Notes: a model not told the origin generated them from the sequence alone. DNA of 64,000 nt from an uncultured Muribaculaceae bacterium (GCA_934661195.1 CAKUJD010000002.1:336259-400258), one strand, 5' to 3'; positions 1-9,141 are shown, numbered from the stretch's first letter. Made by a program: numbers and translations.

Positions 1-62
1 GGTGCCGACAAAATCACACCAATGGACACGCAGCTTATGATTATTGACAACAATGTCTCCAT
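1..62 (-). CDS. Partial CDS, N-terminus of probable LysE-family membrane exporter
   Basis: An ATG at 62-60 opens a frame that runs off the left edge after 20 complete codons. The visible residues are one hydrophobic stretch (METLLSIII, then GVILSA), and the next codon begins CC, so residue 21 is proline. The ending GVILSAP resembles the first helix of Bacteroidetes LysE/RhtB-type exporters, which often continue SAPMGP. A TAACTTTG box lies 22 nt upstream. The call rests on about 20 residues, so any polytopic membrane protein remains possible. Confidence 0.4.
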   Translation of the reverse strand, partial: METLLSIIISCVSIGVILSA

Positions 63-84
63 TCACTCTATTGATTGCAAGATG

Positions 85-92
85 CAAAGTTA
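85..92 (-). promoter_or_regulatory. Promoter -7 box for the left-edge gene
   Basis: TAACTTTG on the minus strand fits the Bacteroidetes -7 consensus TAnnTTTG, 22 nt before the start codon of the partial gene. No good -33 TTG is visible at the usual distance. Confidence 0.5.
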
Positions 93-135
93 ATAAAAAT
101 ATTTGTATTTACGTCCAGCGGTCCGATTTTAGCAG

Positions 136-178
136 ATGAAAAAGCAGCGCATTGCCTCTGTGGGGCAGTGCGCTGCTT
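136..178 (-). terminator. Intrinsic terminator downstream of rnpB
   Basis: A 15-bp stem with one G-U-type mismatch (142-156 with 164-178) is followed on the minus strand by a run of T (CTTTTTCAT). It lies just past the 3' end of the RNase P RNA and would end that transcript. Confidence 0.75.
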
Positions 179-214
179 GCATATGCGGTTGTGAATTTTT
201 TGCTGATAAAAAAA

Positions 215-590
215 CGAGGCAGCACAGTTATAAGCCGGGTTATGTGTCGGCCTGCATAGCAAGCCGCCGCTTGTCATTTATCTGTCCGCACTGTTGCCAG
301 TGCGGTATAGCAGTCCACCCCTCGGCAATGGACGAGTAACCCTTAAATGCCGATATACTTGACCTTGCAACTCACAGGTGGTGCGTCACACCATGTCGCC
401 ACAGTGCCCGGTGAGCTCTTACCTCGCCTTTTCACCCTTACCGGCCGTGGCCGGCGGTTGTTTTCTGTCACCTTAACCCTACTGTCGCCAATAGCTTCCC
501 GTTAAGAAATGTGATACTCTGCGTTGCCCGGACTTTCCTCTCGATACCGCCGAAGCGAGTGACGAGCGACAAGCCGCCATGCTGTCTCGT
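215..590 (-). ncRNA. rnpB: RNase P RNA (class A)
   Basis: This is the catalytic RNA of RNase P, which removes 5' leaders from pre-tRNA. Near the 5' end the minus strand carries the conserved GAGGAAAGTCCGGGC block (540-526). In the middle it has the GGTAAGGGTGAAA and GGTAAGAGCTCACC blocks. Near the 3' end it has AGATAAATGAC and AACCCGGCTTAT (about 243-230). The ends are set by helix P1: 590-582 pairs with 223-215, with one mismatch. A perfect promoter ends 5 nt upstream and a T-rich stretch plus hairpin follow. Short reading frames across this region are not genes. Confidence 0.96.
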
Positions 591-594
591 GCTG

Positions 595-625
595 CAAAGT
601 TAGTGATTATTGTCTGTTCAGGCAA
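595..625 (-). promoter_or_regulatory. rnpB promoter (TTG - 20 nt - TAACTTTG)
   Basis: On the minus strand TTG (625-623) is followed after 20 nt by TAACTTTG (602-595), matching the primary-sigma promoter of Bacteroidetes. Transcription would start about 5-7 nt downstream, at the 5' end of the RNase P RNA. Confidence 0.75.
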
Positions 626-648
626 CCCTGACCGGCGCAATAATTCGC

Positions 649-1287
649 CTATGCGGCGGTTATCAGCTTGCGTCCAGTGTCTAATAGCAGCCCAATTGCC
701 CACTTTATTATTATTATCGAGCACACTATGGCCACGGCCGAGTCGATCCATGTGATGTTCCACAACCTAACGCACACAAGTCCCACAATGGTCCCGACGC
801 CCGTCATGGCATCGGCCACCACGTGCAGAAACGCTGAGTGGCTGTTGTAGTCGCCCTCGCCGTGCTTGAAGTGTAGCGCGTAGGCGCAAATCAGGTTCAC
901 CACCATGCCCACTATGGTTATTGTCATTGCCTCGGTAAACTTGATTGGCTCTCCTCCGCTGGCTATGCGCTCGGCGGCCTCCACCGTGATAAGCACGGCA
1001 AACACCAGCAGCAGCACACCGCTGGCAAACGCCGCCAGGGCCAGGATGCGGTCGCCGCTGTAACGCTCGTTGCCTGCTTTGCGCAGGTGGCGCACAAGCA
1101 CATAGGCGCCAAGTGTGAGCCCGAAAGCCATCACATGGCCGCCCATATGAATACCATTGGCCAGCAGGGCCATTGAACCCGACAGCAGTCCCACCACAAT
1201 TTCTAGCAGCATCACCACTGCCGAGAATGCTACTACAAACGCGGTGTGCCGCTCTTCTTTTGAACGAGATATGTTTCCTTTTGTCAT
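649..1287 (-). CDS. Cation diffusion facilitator (CDF) family exporter, short form without C-terminal domain
   Basis: A metal-proton antiporter of the inner membrane, expected to export divalent cations such as Zn, Co or Ni. The 212 residues form about six hydrophobic helices. Helix II has a histidine pair in ANGIHMGGH (H47, H51) where the family usually has HxxxD. Helix V has HVVAD (H155, D159). The protein ends right after helix VI (LLDTGRK), so the cytoplasmic CTD of ordinary 300-residue CDF proteins is missing. The loop between helices IV and V has a short His-containing segment (ALHFKHGEGDYNSHS). I start at ATG 1287; the longer frame begins with a TTG inside the promoter box. It is divergent from htrA. 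Substrate cannot be told from sequence. Confidence 0.85.
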   Translation of the reverse strand: MTKGNISRSKEERHTAFVVAFSAVVMLLEIVVGLLSGSMALLANGIHMGGHVMAFGLTLGAYVLVRHLRKAGNERYSGDRILALAAFASGVLLLVFAVLITVEAAERIASGGEPIKFTEAMTITIVGMVVNLICAYALHFKHGEGDYNSHSAFLHVVADAMTGVGTIVGLVCVRLWNITWIDSAVAIVCSIIIIKWAIGLLLDTGRKLITAA

Positions 1288-1311
1288 TTTGTCATGCCGT
1301 GAATTGCACTG

Positions 1312-1319
1312 CAAAGATA
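1312..1319 (-). promoter_or_regulatory. Promoter -7 box of the CDF gene
   Basis: TATCTTTG on the minus strand, 24 nt before the chosen ATG. It also argues against the upstream TTG start, which overlaps the box. Confidence 0.6.
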
Positions 1320-1466
1320 CTGCAATATCGGCCTATGCGCAAAGGCTGCGTGGAACAAATGTGGCTCGATGCGCTTTATGGGCCGGCCTTTGTGAGGACT
1401 ATTTTTAAAGAATACAAAATCACTGCTTTCTGATATTAAATTTGATTAATAAGATGCTGCGCGGCA

Positions 1467-1496
1467 TTGGAATTGCAGTTATTAATTGTACATTTG
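1467..1496 (+). promoter_or_regulatory. htrA promoter (TTG - 19 nt - TACATTTG)
   Basis: TTG at 1467-1469 and TACATTTG at 1489-1496 match the Bacteroidetes promoter form. The implied start near 1503 gives an A-rich leader of about 65 nt. Confidence 0.65.
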
Positions 1497-1568
1497 CAAC
1501 GCAAACCGCAAAAGTTAAAATTAACGATTGAAACTATTAAACAAGAAAATAATTAACATTTCATCATT

Positions 1569-3125
1569 ATGAAACAGAACAAGAAATTAGCGATTTTGCT
1601 GGCTGGGGCCTCAATTTTCGGCTCGGCCTCGACACTCTTTGCCGCTCAGATTGCGGGCAAAGCAATCAATGATTCCTATATCCCGGCTCAGGAGTCGGTG
1701 GCCACCAGCCAGTCGGCGCTTGTCAACACCGCAGTCTCCCGCCCGGCTTCGGCCAGCTATCCCGACCTCACGGCAGCTGCCGAAACTTCGCTCAACTCTG
1801 TGGTGAGCATCAAGTCGTTTGTCACCCCAAAGCAGCAACAGTATTATCAGGGTGGCAACGACTGGTTCGACCCGTTTGAGTTCTTCTTTGGCCCTGGCTT
1901 TGACGGCAACGGCACATCGCGCCGCCGCCAGCAGCAACAGCCACAACAACAGCAAAAGGACGCCGAGCCACAGGCCAAGGGCCTTGGCTCGGGTGTGATA
2001 ATATCGGCCGACGGCTACATTGTGACCAACAACCACGTGGTTGACGGTGCCGAGAAACTCGAGGTTACTCTCAACGACAACCGCAAGTTTAACGCCAAGG
2101 TGATTGGCACCGACGCCACCACCGATATTGCACTCCTTAAAATAGAGGCGAAAGACTTGAAGCCGATGACCTTTGGCAACTCCGACAATGTGAAGGTCGG
2201 CCAGTGGGTTTTGGCAGTTGGCAACCCCTTTGGCCTTAATTCAACCGTCACCGCCGGTATAGTGAGCGCAAAGGCACGCGGCCTTAACAAGGGCAACAAC
2301 ATGGGCATTGAGTCGTTCATTCAGCACGATGCCGCCGTCAACCCAGGCAACAGTGGAGGCGCGCTGGTTGACACCAACGGCGAACTCATTGGCATCAACA
2401 CCATGATATATTCGCAGACGGGCAGCTATGCAGGCTATTCATTTGCTATTCCGTCGTCGGTGGTTAAGAAGATTGTCACCGACATCAAGCAGTACGGATC
2501 GGTGCAGCGCGCAGTGCTTGGCGTGACATTCACCGAACTTGACGCCGACAAGGCCAAAGAGAAGAATATCACTGCCACCACCGAGGGCATATATGTGGCA
2601 AAGGTGGCCGACCGCAGCGCCGCCAAAGACGCAGGCCTTGCCGAGGGCGATGTGATTGTGAAACTCAACGGCCACGATGTGAAGAACGGGGCTCAGATGC
2701 TTGAGCAGATGAGCAAGCTCCGCCCGGGCGACAAGGCCACCATCTCGTATTACCGCGACAACAAACTTAAGACGGCCGAAGTGACCCTGAAGAACAATCA
2801 GGGCAACACCAAGATTACAAAGGCTGTAGACATGATGTCGCTTGGTTGCGCATTCCAGGAACTTACCGCTCAGGACAAGAAGGACCTTGGCATAAGCAGC
2901 GGTGTGAAGGTGAGCGGTATCAAGGAAGGCAAGTTTAAGGCTGCCGGCATCAAGAATGGCTTTGTGATTACCGACATCAACAATATGCGCGTCAACAGCC
3001 GCGACGATGTTGAGACCATCTACGGCCAGATAATGCGCGACAACGACAGCGACAAGGTGATGTTCATCACCGGTATGTATCCCACCGGCAAGAAGGTGTA
3101 TTACGCTGTCGACCTTACCGACTGA
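1569..3125 (+). CDS. htrA: Periplasmic serine protease, HtrA/DegP (Do) family
   Basis: A protease and chaperone that degrades misfolded envelope proteins in the periplasm. The 518 residues start with a signal peptide (cleavage likely near residue 26, LFAA-Q). A trypsin-like domain follows with catalytic H156 (TNNHVVDG), D186 (TTDIALLK) and S262 (PGNSGGAL). Two PDZ domains follow at about 300-405 and 420-515, the usual Do arrangement. A Gln-rich linker at about 117-130 sits in the LA loop. ATG 1569 follows an A-rich leader with no clear Shine-Dalgarno. The gene is monocistronic: its own promoter is upstream, and a hairpin separates it from convergent holA. Confidence 0.95.
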   Translation: MKQNKKLAILLAGASIFGSASTLFAAQIAGKAINDSYIPAQESVATSQSALVNTAVSRPASASYPDLTAAAETSLNSVVSIKSFVTPKQQQYYQGGNDWFDPFEFFFGPGFDGNGTSRRRQQQQPQQQQKDAEPQAKGLGSGVIISADGYIVTNNHVVDGAEKLEVTLNDNRKFNAKVIGTDATTDIALLKIEAKDLKPMTFGNSDNVKVGQWVLAVGNPFGLNSTVTAGIVSAKARGLNKGNNMGIESFIQHDAAVNPGNSGGALVDTNGELIGINTMIYSQTGSYAGYSFAIPSSVVKKIVTDIKQYGSVQRAVLGVTFTELDADKAKEKNITATTEGIYVAKVADRSAAKDAGLAEGDVIVKLNGHDVKNGAQMLEQMSKLRPGDKATISYYRDNKLKTAEVTLKNNQGNTKITKAVDMMSLGCAFQELTAQDKKDLGISSGVKVSGIKEGKFKAAGIKNGFVITDINNMRVNSRDDVETIYGQIMRDNDSDKVMFITGMYPTGKKVYYAVDLTD

Positions 3126-3181
3126 CACTCGCTTAAGCAGAAGCCGCAGTGGCGGCTCAGCAGCAGCACAAGATAAGAATT

Positions 3182-3224
3182 AGCAATCCCGACGCTTCTC
3201 ATAATGAGAGACGCCGGGATTGCT
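3182..3224. terminator. Hairpin between convergent htrA and holA
   Basis: An imperfect stem (agcaatcccg on the left, cgggattgct on the right, around 3182-3224) lies between two converging genes and could end transcription from both sides. The U-tract is poor in both directions. Confidence 0.5.
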
Positions 3225-3247
3225 GCGTTAGCGTATGCCTTGGTTAA

Positions 3248-4291
3248 TTATGCGTGCAGAATTTTGAACATGAGTTCTTTGAGCAGGGCATAGCTGTCTT
3301 GCCGCGACCCATGGCCTTTGCTCTTTGTGTCGCATTCACGCAGATAGCTGATTATGTTCACGCACGCAAGTGTGCTATAGTTTTGTGCTGCCTGCTTAAA
3401 CTTTTTGAGCCTGAACAGCGACCTGCAGTTGCACTGCTTCATCAGCCCTTCGTCGGTGCGGTCGCGGCTTGTGCGCAGCAGCAGCACGCTTGAGAAGAAC
3501 GAGAACAGCTGCGACACCGTGATTGCCACGGGATTGTGTTTGGGATTCTTCTCGTAATAGTCGATTATGCGGTAGACCTTGGCCCCATTGCGCACAATTA
3601 GCGCGTCTTCAAGCTCAAAGTTGTTGTAGTCTTTGCTTATGCCGATATTTTTCTCCACCAGCTCGGGCGTAATGCTTTTGTTTGGGCCTACAAGCATTTG
3701 CAGTTTGGATATTTCGCCAAACAGTCGCGACAAGTCGGTGCCGATGCTGGTGGCCAGCATTGTGGCCGACTTGTTGTCGATGCTAAGGCCCAAATTCTTC
3801 ACGTGGCTTGCAATCACGCCCGGCAGCTCGTAGTCGCGCACCTTGTTGGACTCAAACACCACCCCGGCATTGCTGCTTTTAATCTCATCAAGAAGACCTT
3901 TTGCCTTTATTGCTCCGCCCTTGTTGCAAATCACCAGAATTGTGGTGTCGAGAGGCCGCTGGGCGTAGAACTTAAAAGAGTCAAGGTTGCCGGTTGCGCT
4001 GCTTTTGCCGGCATTTTGGGCGTCTTTCAGCACCACCACCTGCCGCTGTGCCATCACAGGATAGCGTCGGCAGGCGCCTATCAGGTCGTTGATGTTTGCG
4101 TCAGCGCCATAGGCTACGGTCAGGTTGAAGTCTCGTTCGTCGTCGCTAAGGGCGTTGGCCACAATCAGGTTGGTGAGACTGTCGATGTAATAGGGCTCTT
4201 CGCCCTCAAGCACGTATATGTGGCGGAATTTGTGCTGCATGATCTCGTTGCGCAGCGAGGTGTAGCTCACGCCGGTCTTTTTAGGAGGCAT
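3248..4291 (-). CDS. holA: DNA polymerase III, delta subunit
   Basis: The subunit of the clamp loader that opens the beta sliding clamp during replication. The 347-residue protein has the HolA N-terminal domain, with the typical opening (YVLEGEEPYYID at about 26-37) and the RQVVVLKDA strand. A helical collar domain follows. It lacks a working Walker A site, as expected for delta. ATG 4291 is preceded by A/G-rich sequence. The flavodiiron gene lies 33 nt upstream on the same strand, so the two may be co-transcribed. In several Bacteroides the gene sits beside the HsdR-N-like gene, found here 6 kb away. Confidence 0.93.
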   Translation of the reverse strand: MPPKKTGVSYTSLRNEIMQHKFRHIYVLEGEEPYYIDSLTNLIVANALSDDERDFNLTVAYGADANINDLIGACRRYPVMAQRQVVVLKDAQNAGKSSATGNLDSFKFYAQRPLDTTILVICNKGGAIKAKGLLDEIKSSNAGVVFESNKVRDYELPGVIASHVKNLGLSIDNKSATMLATSIGTDLSRLFGEISKLQMLVGPNKSITPELVEKNIGISKDYNNFELEDALIVRNGAKVYRIIDYYEKNPKHNPVAITVSQLFSFFSSVLLLRTSRDRTDEGLMKQCNCRSLFRLKKFKQAAQNYSTLACVNIISYLRECDTKSKGHGSRQDSYALLKELMFKILHA

Positions 4292-4324
4292 GCTGTGTAA
4301 TGCTTAAAAATGCTGGTGAAAAAA

Positions 4325-5515
4325 TTAGCTTTGCATGGCCCGTTTGATTTCTGCGCACATCTTTTGACAAGCTTCCTTGGCGGCTGTGGAGTGGGGCGCA
4401 TATTGGAACTCAAACGGCTCGAGCACTTCATTTTTGGCGCCGTCGAAGGCTGCGGCCATCTTTTTGCTCACGCCTGGCGACCAGGTGTAGCATCCAAAGC
4501 AGCCAATGGTGTGGCGCTGCATGGCGCGGTTCTGAAGGGCTTCGATCAGTGCTGCTACAGGCGGAAATATGGCTGCGTTGTAGGTGGGACTGCCCAATAT
4601 CAGTGTACCGTAGGTGCAGATGTCGCGCAGCACGGCCGACTTGTCGGCCGTGCAAAGGTTGTGCATAACCACAGGGCCGACGCCTTCTTTTGCCAGCTCA
4701 TGGGCCATGGCTTGTGCCATTTGCTGCGTGCAGCCGTGCATCGAGCCGTAGGCAATCACCACGCCTGGCTTGGTGTCCCAGTTGGCCAGCTGCATATAGC
4801 GCTCAATTGTCTGGCCTGCATATTTGGTCCACACTGGTCCGTGTGTTGGGCAAATGGCCTTTATGTTGAGTGACGACAGCTTTTTGGCGGCATTCCTCAC
4901 TGGAATGCCATATTTTGCCACAATGCAGGCGTAATAGCGTGTCATCTCGTTCCAATAGCCGTCGAGGCACAGTTGTGTGTCGAACAGCGCGCCGTTGAGC
5001 GCACCAAAGCAGCCGAAGGCATCGCCCGAAAACAGGATGCCGTCACTGCCCTCAAATGTCATCATGGTCTCTGGCCAGTGCAGCATGGGGGTGAGGTGGA
5101 AACTAAGCGATGTGCCGCCCAGCGGCAGTGTGTCGCCGTCGGCCACCACCTTCACGCCGCTGTCAATGCCGTAAAAGCCCTTTAGCATCTGTGCCGTCTT
5201 GGCATTGCCCACAATCTCTATGCTTGGATAGTGGGCCCTGATGAGGCTTATCGAGCCTGAGTGGTCGGGCTCCATGTGGTTCACCACCATATAGTCGATG
5301 CCGCGGTCGCCAATGCGGGCCTTTATGTTGGTCAGAAAAGAGGCGAAACTGCCGGCGTCTACGGTGTCGATCAGGGCCACCTTGTCGCCTCCGTCCACAA
5401 GATATGAGTTGTATGATGCGCCATTGGGAAGTGCCCAAAGACCTTCAAACAAGGTGGTTGTGTGGTCGTCGACGCCAACATAGCTCACTTTGTCGCTGAT
5501 TTTGTAAATATCCAT
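4325..5515 (-). CDS. Flavodiiron protein (FprA-type A flavoprotein; O2/NO reductase)
   Basis: A soluble enzyme that reduces O2 to water, or NO to N2O, and protects anaerobes. Residues 1-245 are a metallo-beta-lactamase-like domain with the full set of diiron ligands: H80-x-E82-x-D84-H85 (HMEPDHSG), H146 (MLHWPE), D165 (SGDAFG) and H225 (CPTHGP). Residues 252-396 are a flavodoxin domain with the FMN phosphate loop (YGSMHGCTQ). At 396 residues it is a complete two-domain class A member with no rubredoxin fusion. It lies between holA and nspC with 16 nt to nspC, so it probably belongs to one minus-strand run. Whether O2 or NO is preferred cannot be read from the sequence. Confidence 0.94.
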   Translation of the reverse strand: MDIYKISDKVSYVGVDDHTTTLFEGLWALPNGASYNSYLVDGGDKVALIDTVDAGSFASFLTNIKARIGDRGIDYMVVNHMEPDHSGSISLIRAHYPSIEIVGNAKTAQMLKGFYGIDSGVKVVADGDTLPLGGTSLSFHLTPMLHWPETMMTFEGSDGILFSGDAFGCFGALNGALFDTQLCLDGYWNEMTRYYACIVAKYGIPVRNAAKKLSSLNIKAICPTHGPVWTKYAGQTIERYMQLANWDTKPGVVIAYGSMHGCTQQMAQAMAHELAKEGVGPVVMHNLCTADKSAVLRDICTYGTLILGSPTYNAAIFPPVAALIEALQNRAMQRHTIGCFGCYTWSPGVSKKMAAAFDGAKNEVLEPFEFQYAPHSTAAKEACQKMCAEIKRAMQS

Positions 5516-5531
5516 GATTGCTATTTTATGT

Positions 5532-6680
5532 TTAGTCCATTCTGTTTTTATAGTCGCTGAATGTGAATTTGCGCAGCAGCTCCACTGTGCCGTCGCTGTG
5601 CTGCATCAGCAGCGATGGGTGTTGAATGCCGTTGAACATGTGCGTCTTAACCGTGGTGTAGTGGTTCATGTCCTCAAACGTGAGCCGGTCGCCCACGCGC
5701 AGTTCCCGGCCAAACGACCAGTCACCTATGAAGTCGCCGCTCAGGCACGAGTTGCCGCCAATGCGGTAAGTGGGCTTGCTCCTGTCCACCTCGGGCAGCG
5801 CCTCGGTGATAGTAGGCTTGTATGGCATCTCAAGGCAGTCGGGCATGTGGCAGGCAAATGAGGCATCAATTATGGCAGTTTTGATGCCGCTGTTTTCTAC
5901 CACATCGACGACTGTAGAAATCAAGTCGCCTGTGCGCCAGCAAAATGCGCTGCCTGGCTCAAGTATCACTTCAAGGTTGGGATGCTCTTGGCGGAAGCGC
6001 TTAATGAGGCCTATTAGGTGCTTGGTGTCGTAGCCCTCACGCGTCATCAGGTGGCCGCCGCCCATATTTATCCATTTAAGCTGCGGCAGGAAACTGCCAA
6101 ATTGCCCCGTCACCGAGTTAAGCACTTTTTCAAGGTCGTAGGACGTGGACTCGCACAGTGCGTGAAAGTGGAAGCCCTCTATGCCGTCGGGTAGCGAAGT
6201 CAGTTTGTCGGCTGTTACGCCAAACCGCGACCCTGGTGCGCATGGGTTGTAGATGTCGGTGTCGACCACCGAGCACATGGGGTTGATGCGCAAGCCGCAA
6301 CTCACGGGCTCGCTTGTGTGTGCCTCGTTGTACTGCCTCACCAGCGGCACAAAGCGCTCGGCCTGCTCCACTGAGTTGAATGTGATGTGTGAGCTGCCTT
6401 CGATAAACCGGCCGATGGTGGCGCCGGTGTACACTGGGCAATAGCTGTGAGCCTTGTGGTGAAGCTCCTCGATTGCCAGCTGCATCTCGTTGAGCGAGCT
6501 GGCAGTGGACTGAATGCCATATTCCCTGAATATGGGGAACGTGCGCCACAGCGCATTGGCCTTAAAAGCCATTATTATTTTTGCGCCGCTTTCGCGCATT
6601 ACACGCGTAATGAGGTCGAGATTGCGTCGCAGCTTGTCCTCATACACGATGTAGTATGGTGTTTGCAGTGTTTCGTTCAT
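5532..6680 (-). CDS. nspC: Carboxynorspermidine/carboxyspermidine decarboxylase
   Basis: A PLP enzyme that makes spermidine from carboxyspermidine in the alternative polyamine route common in gut Bacteroidetes. The 382 residues have the alanine-racemase fold. The PLP lysine is K40 (MAFKANAL). Other family blocks are FHALCES, the glycine-rich NMGGGHL phosphate-binding stretch, EPGSAFCW, and the C-terminal half of the site (ACHMPDCLE). The partner carboxyspermidine dehydrogenase is not in the window. Only 9 nt separate its ATG from the stop of the upstream helicase, suggesting co-transcription. Confidence 0.94.
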   Translation of the reverse strand: MNETLQTPYYIVYEDKLRRNLDLITRVMRESGAKIIMAFKANALWRTFPIFREYGIQSTASSLNEMQLAIEELHHKAHSYCPVYTGATIGRFIEGSSHITFNSVEQAERFVPLVRQYNEAHTSEPVSCGLRINPMCSVVDTDIYNPCAPGSRFGVTADKLTSLPDGIEGFHFHALCESTSYDLEKVLNSVTGQFGSFLPQLKWINMGGGHLMTREGYDTKHLIGLIKRFRQEHPNLEVILEPGSAFCWRTGDLISTVVDVVENSGIKTAIIDASFACHMPDCLEMPYKPTITEALPEVDRSKPTYRIGGNSCLSGDFIGDWSFGRELRVGDRLTFEDMNHYTTVKTHMFNGIQHPSLLMQHSDGTVELLRKFTFSDYKNRMD

Positions 6681-6689
6681 TTTATTGGT

Positions 6690-9110
6690 CTATAGAATTT
6701 CAAACTTGGCAAACTTCAGCAGCAGTGTGCGCTGGTCGGCGTTGCTGAAGTTCACTGTCATTTTAGGGTCGGCCCCCGATGTGTCGATGTGCATAATGAT
6801 GCCTTCGCCAAAGCGGTTGTGCCTGATGCGCATGCCTGTGCTCACCTCATCAACGCCGTGTAGCGTGAACGCTGAGCCCGGTGCCGATGGGGTGGGCCGT
6901 GCCTGCGAAACTGGCTTCATGTTAGCTGCCGGCACCGATTTTGGGGCTGCGGCTTTGCCGTCGAACACATTGCGCTCGGCACCGAAATCAAGGCTGCTGC
7001 TTTCTCGGCGCTTATAACGGTTGCCGCTGTCCCACTTGCGGCTTGAGCCGTCGTCCCACTTAAATTCGGTGTTTTCCACCGGTTCGTTGAGATACTGCGG
7101 GTCGATGTCGGTGAGAAACCGGCTCACGGTGCAGCTCTTGGCCTGACCGTTCATAAAGCGAGAGTTGGCGTAGGTGATTATGCAATTTTCCTGCGCGCGG
7201 GTTATGGCCACATACATCAGGCGGCGCTCCTCCTCAATGCCGTCGATGGAGTCGCTGCTTCTGCTCGATGGGAACAGTTCTTCCTCGGCGCCGACTATGA
7301 TAACATTTTTAAATTCCAGTCCCTTTGCGGCATGCACAGTCATCAGTGTCACGCGATCGTCGTTACCGTTGTCCTCATCTTGGTCGGTGGCCAGCGACGC
7401 TATGCTCAGGAAGTCAACAAGCCGTCGGTGCTCATCGCCTTCCTCGTTGGCCTCTTCGGTAAACTGGCCCACGGCATTCAGCAGCTCATTCAGATTCTCT
7501 TGGCGTGCAATGTTTTCTTGTGTCTTGTCGCCCACCAGCACCTCCAGAAGCCGCGAGTCGGCTATGATGCGGTTGGCGGTGTCGATGGCTGAGTTATCGG
7601 GGTTGTCCATAAAAGCGGTAAGCGATTCAATCATGTGCGCAAAGTCGCCAAGTTTGTTGGCCGTTGACTTGTTCACGCTAAGGCCATGGGCTTGAGGGCT
7701 GCAAATCACGTTCCACAGACTCACGTCGTCGTGCATGGCGCATGCCTGCACCTTCTTCATCGTGGTGTCGCCAATGCCGCGCGCAGGGTAGTTGATGATT
7801 CGGCTCAGGGCCTCATCATCATCGTGGTTCACCACCAGGCGGAAGTAGGCTATAGCATCCTTCACTTCCTTGCGTTGGTAAAAAGACTGCCCGCCATATA
7901 TGCGGTATGGTATGCTACGCTGGCGGTTGCCGTGGGTGTCGCGCTTGCCACCGTTGCTGAATGCAGCCTCAAGCTGGCGCGACTGTGCATTGGTGCGGTA
8001 GAGCACGGCAAAGTCGTTGAACGAGTATCCGCCGCGGGCCTTCAAGCTCATTATCTGGTTGGCCACCACATAGCTCTCCTCTATGTTTGACACACACTGC
8101 AGCACAGTGACCTTTGTGCCGACAGCGTTTTCCGAAAATATGTGTTTCTTTATTTGCCTCTTGTTCTTGGCTATAAGCGAATTGGCCGCCGAGATTATGT
8201 TCTGCGTCGAGCGGTAGTTCTGCTCCAGCTTGAACGTCTTCAGGTCGGGCATTGCCTTGCTGAGCCCCAATATGTTTGATATGTTGGCGCCGCGAAACGA
8301 GTAGATGCTTTGCGCATCGTCGCCCACCACGCACAGCCGGTGGTGCAGGCCGGCCAACTGCTTCACAATGAGGTGCTGAGCAAAGTTGGTGTCCTGATAC
8401 TCGTCCACCAGGATGTATTGGAAAAACTCTTGGTATTTCAGTCTCACATCGTCGTGGTCGCGCAGCAATATGTTGGTGTAGAACAGCAAGTCGTCGAAGT
8501 CCATTGCTCCGGCTGTGCGGCAGCGGTCCCAATAGCGCTGGTATATGTCATAGGTTAGCGGGCGCAGTGCCTGCTCATCCTCTTTGCGGAAGTCGGCGTT
8601 GCGGGCGTAGTCGGTGGGGGAGAACAGCGCATTTTTCATAAACGAAATGCGCGACTGCAGCACCGCTGGTTTATACACCTTCTCGTCAAGGCCCATGTCC
8701 TTCACTATGCGCTTTATAAGCGACTTTGAGTCGGATGTGTCGTAGATTGTGTAGTCGCGGGTGAAGCCTATCTTCTCGGCATTGATGCGCAGAATGCGGC
8801 CAAAAATGGAGTGGAACGTGCCCATCCACAGCTGTGAGGCGGCAGCTTTGCCCACAAGCGGCTCGATGCGCTCTTGCATTTCGCGCGCCGCCTTGTTGGT
8901 AAACGTCAATGCCATTATGCGGTAGGGAGGTATGCCCAAGTTGAGCAAATGCACTATTTTGTATGTGAGCACACGCGTTTTTCCCGATCCTGCGCCTGCA
9001 ATCACAAGCGATGGACCGTCGCAGTAGAGCACTGCTTCGCGCTGCGGCTCATTGAGTTGGCTTAAATAGTCGGTGTTTCCTTTCACTAATCTAAATGTGT
9101 GTAGTTTCAC
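6690..9110 (-). CDS. ATP-dependent DNA helicase, UvrD/PcrA/Rep family
   Basis: A superfamily 1A helicase that unwinds DNA in repair and clears proteins from forks. From the N-terminus it shows the Q motif (LNEPQREAV), Walker A GAGSGKT (39-45), motif Ia (LTFTNKAAREM), motif II VDEYQDTN, motif III (VVGDDAQSIYSFRGA), motif IV (LEQNYRST), motif V (MTVHAAKGLEF) and motif VI (YVAITRA). The C-terminal tail has a PcrA-like beta domain (GMRIRHNRFGEGII) that in PcrA contacts RNA polymerase. No ATG lies at the start. GTG 9110 gives 806 residues and a second GTG at codon 9 is possible. A promoter-bearing repeat precedes it. Confidence 0.93.
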   Translation of the reverse strand: MKLHTFRLVKGNTDYLSQLNEPQREAVLYCDGPSLVIAGAGSGKTRVLTYKIVHLLNLGIPPYRIMALTFTNKAAREMQERIEPLVGKAAASQLWMGTFHSIFGRILRINAEKIGFTRDYTIYDTSDSKSLIKRIVKDMGLDEKVYKPAVLQSRISFMKNALFSPTDYARNADFRKEDEQALRPLTYDIYQRYWDRCRTAGAMDFDDLLFYTNILLRDHDDVRLKYQEFFQYILVDEYQDTNFAQHLIVKQLAGLHHRLCVVGDDAQSIYSFRGANISNILGLSKAMPDLKTFKLEQNYRSTQNIISAANSLIAKNKRQIKKHIFSENAVGTKVTVLQCVSNIEESYVVANQIMSLKARGGYSFNDFAVLYRTNAQSRQLEAAFSNGGKRDTHGNRQRSIPYRIYGGQSFYQRKEVKDAIAYFRLVVNHDDDEALSRIINYPARGIGDTTMKKVQACAMHDDVSLWNVICSPQAHGLSVNKSTANKLGDFAHMIESLTAFMDNPDNSAIDTANRIIADSRLLEVLVGDKTQENIARQENLNELLNAVGQFTEEANEEGDEHRRLVDFLSIASLATDQDEDNGNDDRVTLMTVHAAKGLEFKNVIIVGAEEELFPSSRSSDSIDGIEEERRLMYVAITRAQENCIITYANSRFMNGQAKSCTVSRFLTDIDPQYLNEPVENTEFKWDDGSSRKWDSGNRYKRRESSSLDFGAERNVFDGKAAAPKSVPAANMKPVSQARPTPSAPGSAFTLHGVDEVSTGMRIRHNRFGEGIIMHIDTSGADPKMTVNFSNADQRTLLLKFAKFEIL

Positions 9111-9141
9111 AAAAAGGCATGCTGCTGCGCAAGCCCTTATG

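Noticed and set aside
68..763. Several reading frames of 60-95 codons across 68-277, 136-339 and 479-763
   Set aside because: They overlap the RNase P RNA, its terminator or the end of the CDF gene, and their translations look like no protein.
479..763. Frameshift hiding a CTD of the CDF protein
   Set aside because: The other frames downstream show nothing like a CDF C-terminal domain, and the rnpB promoter begins within 25 bp of the stop.
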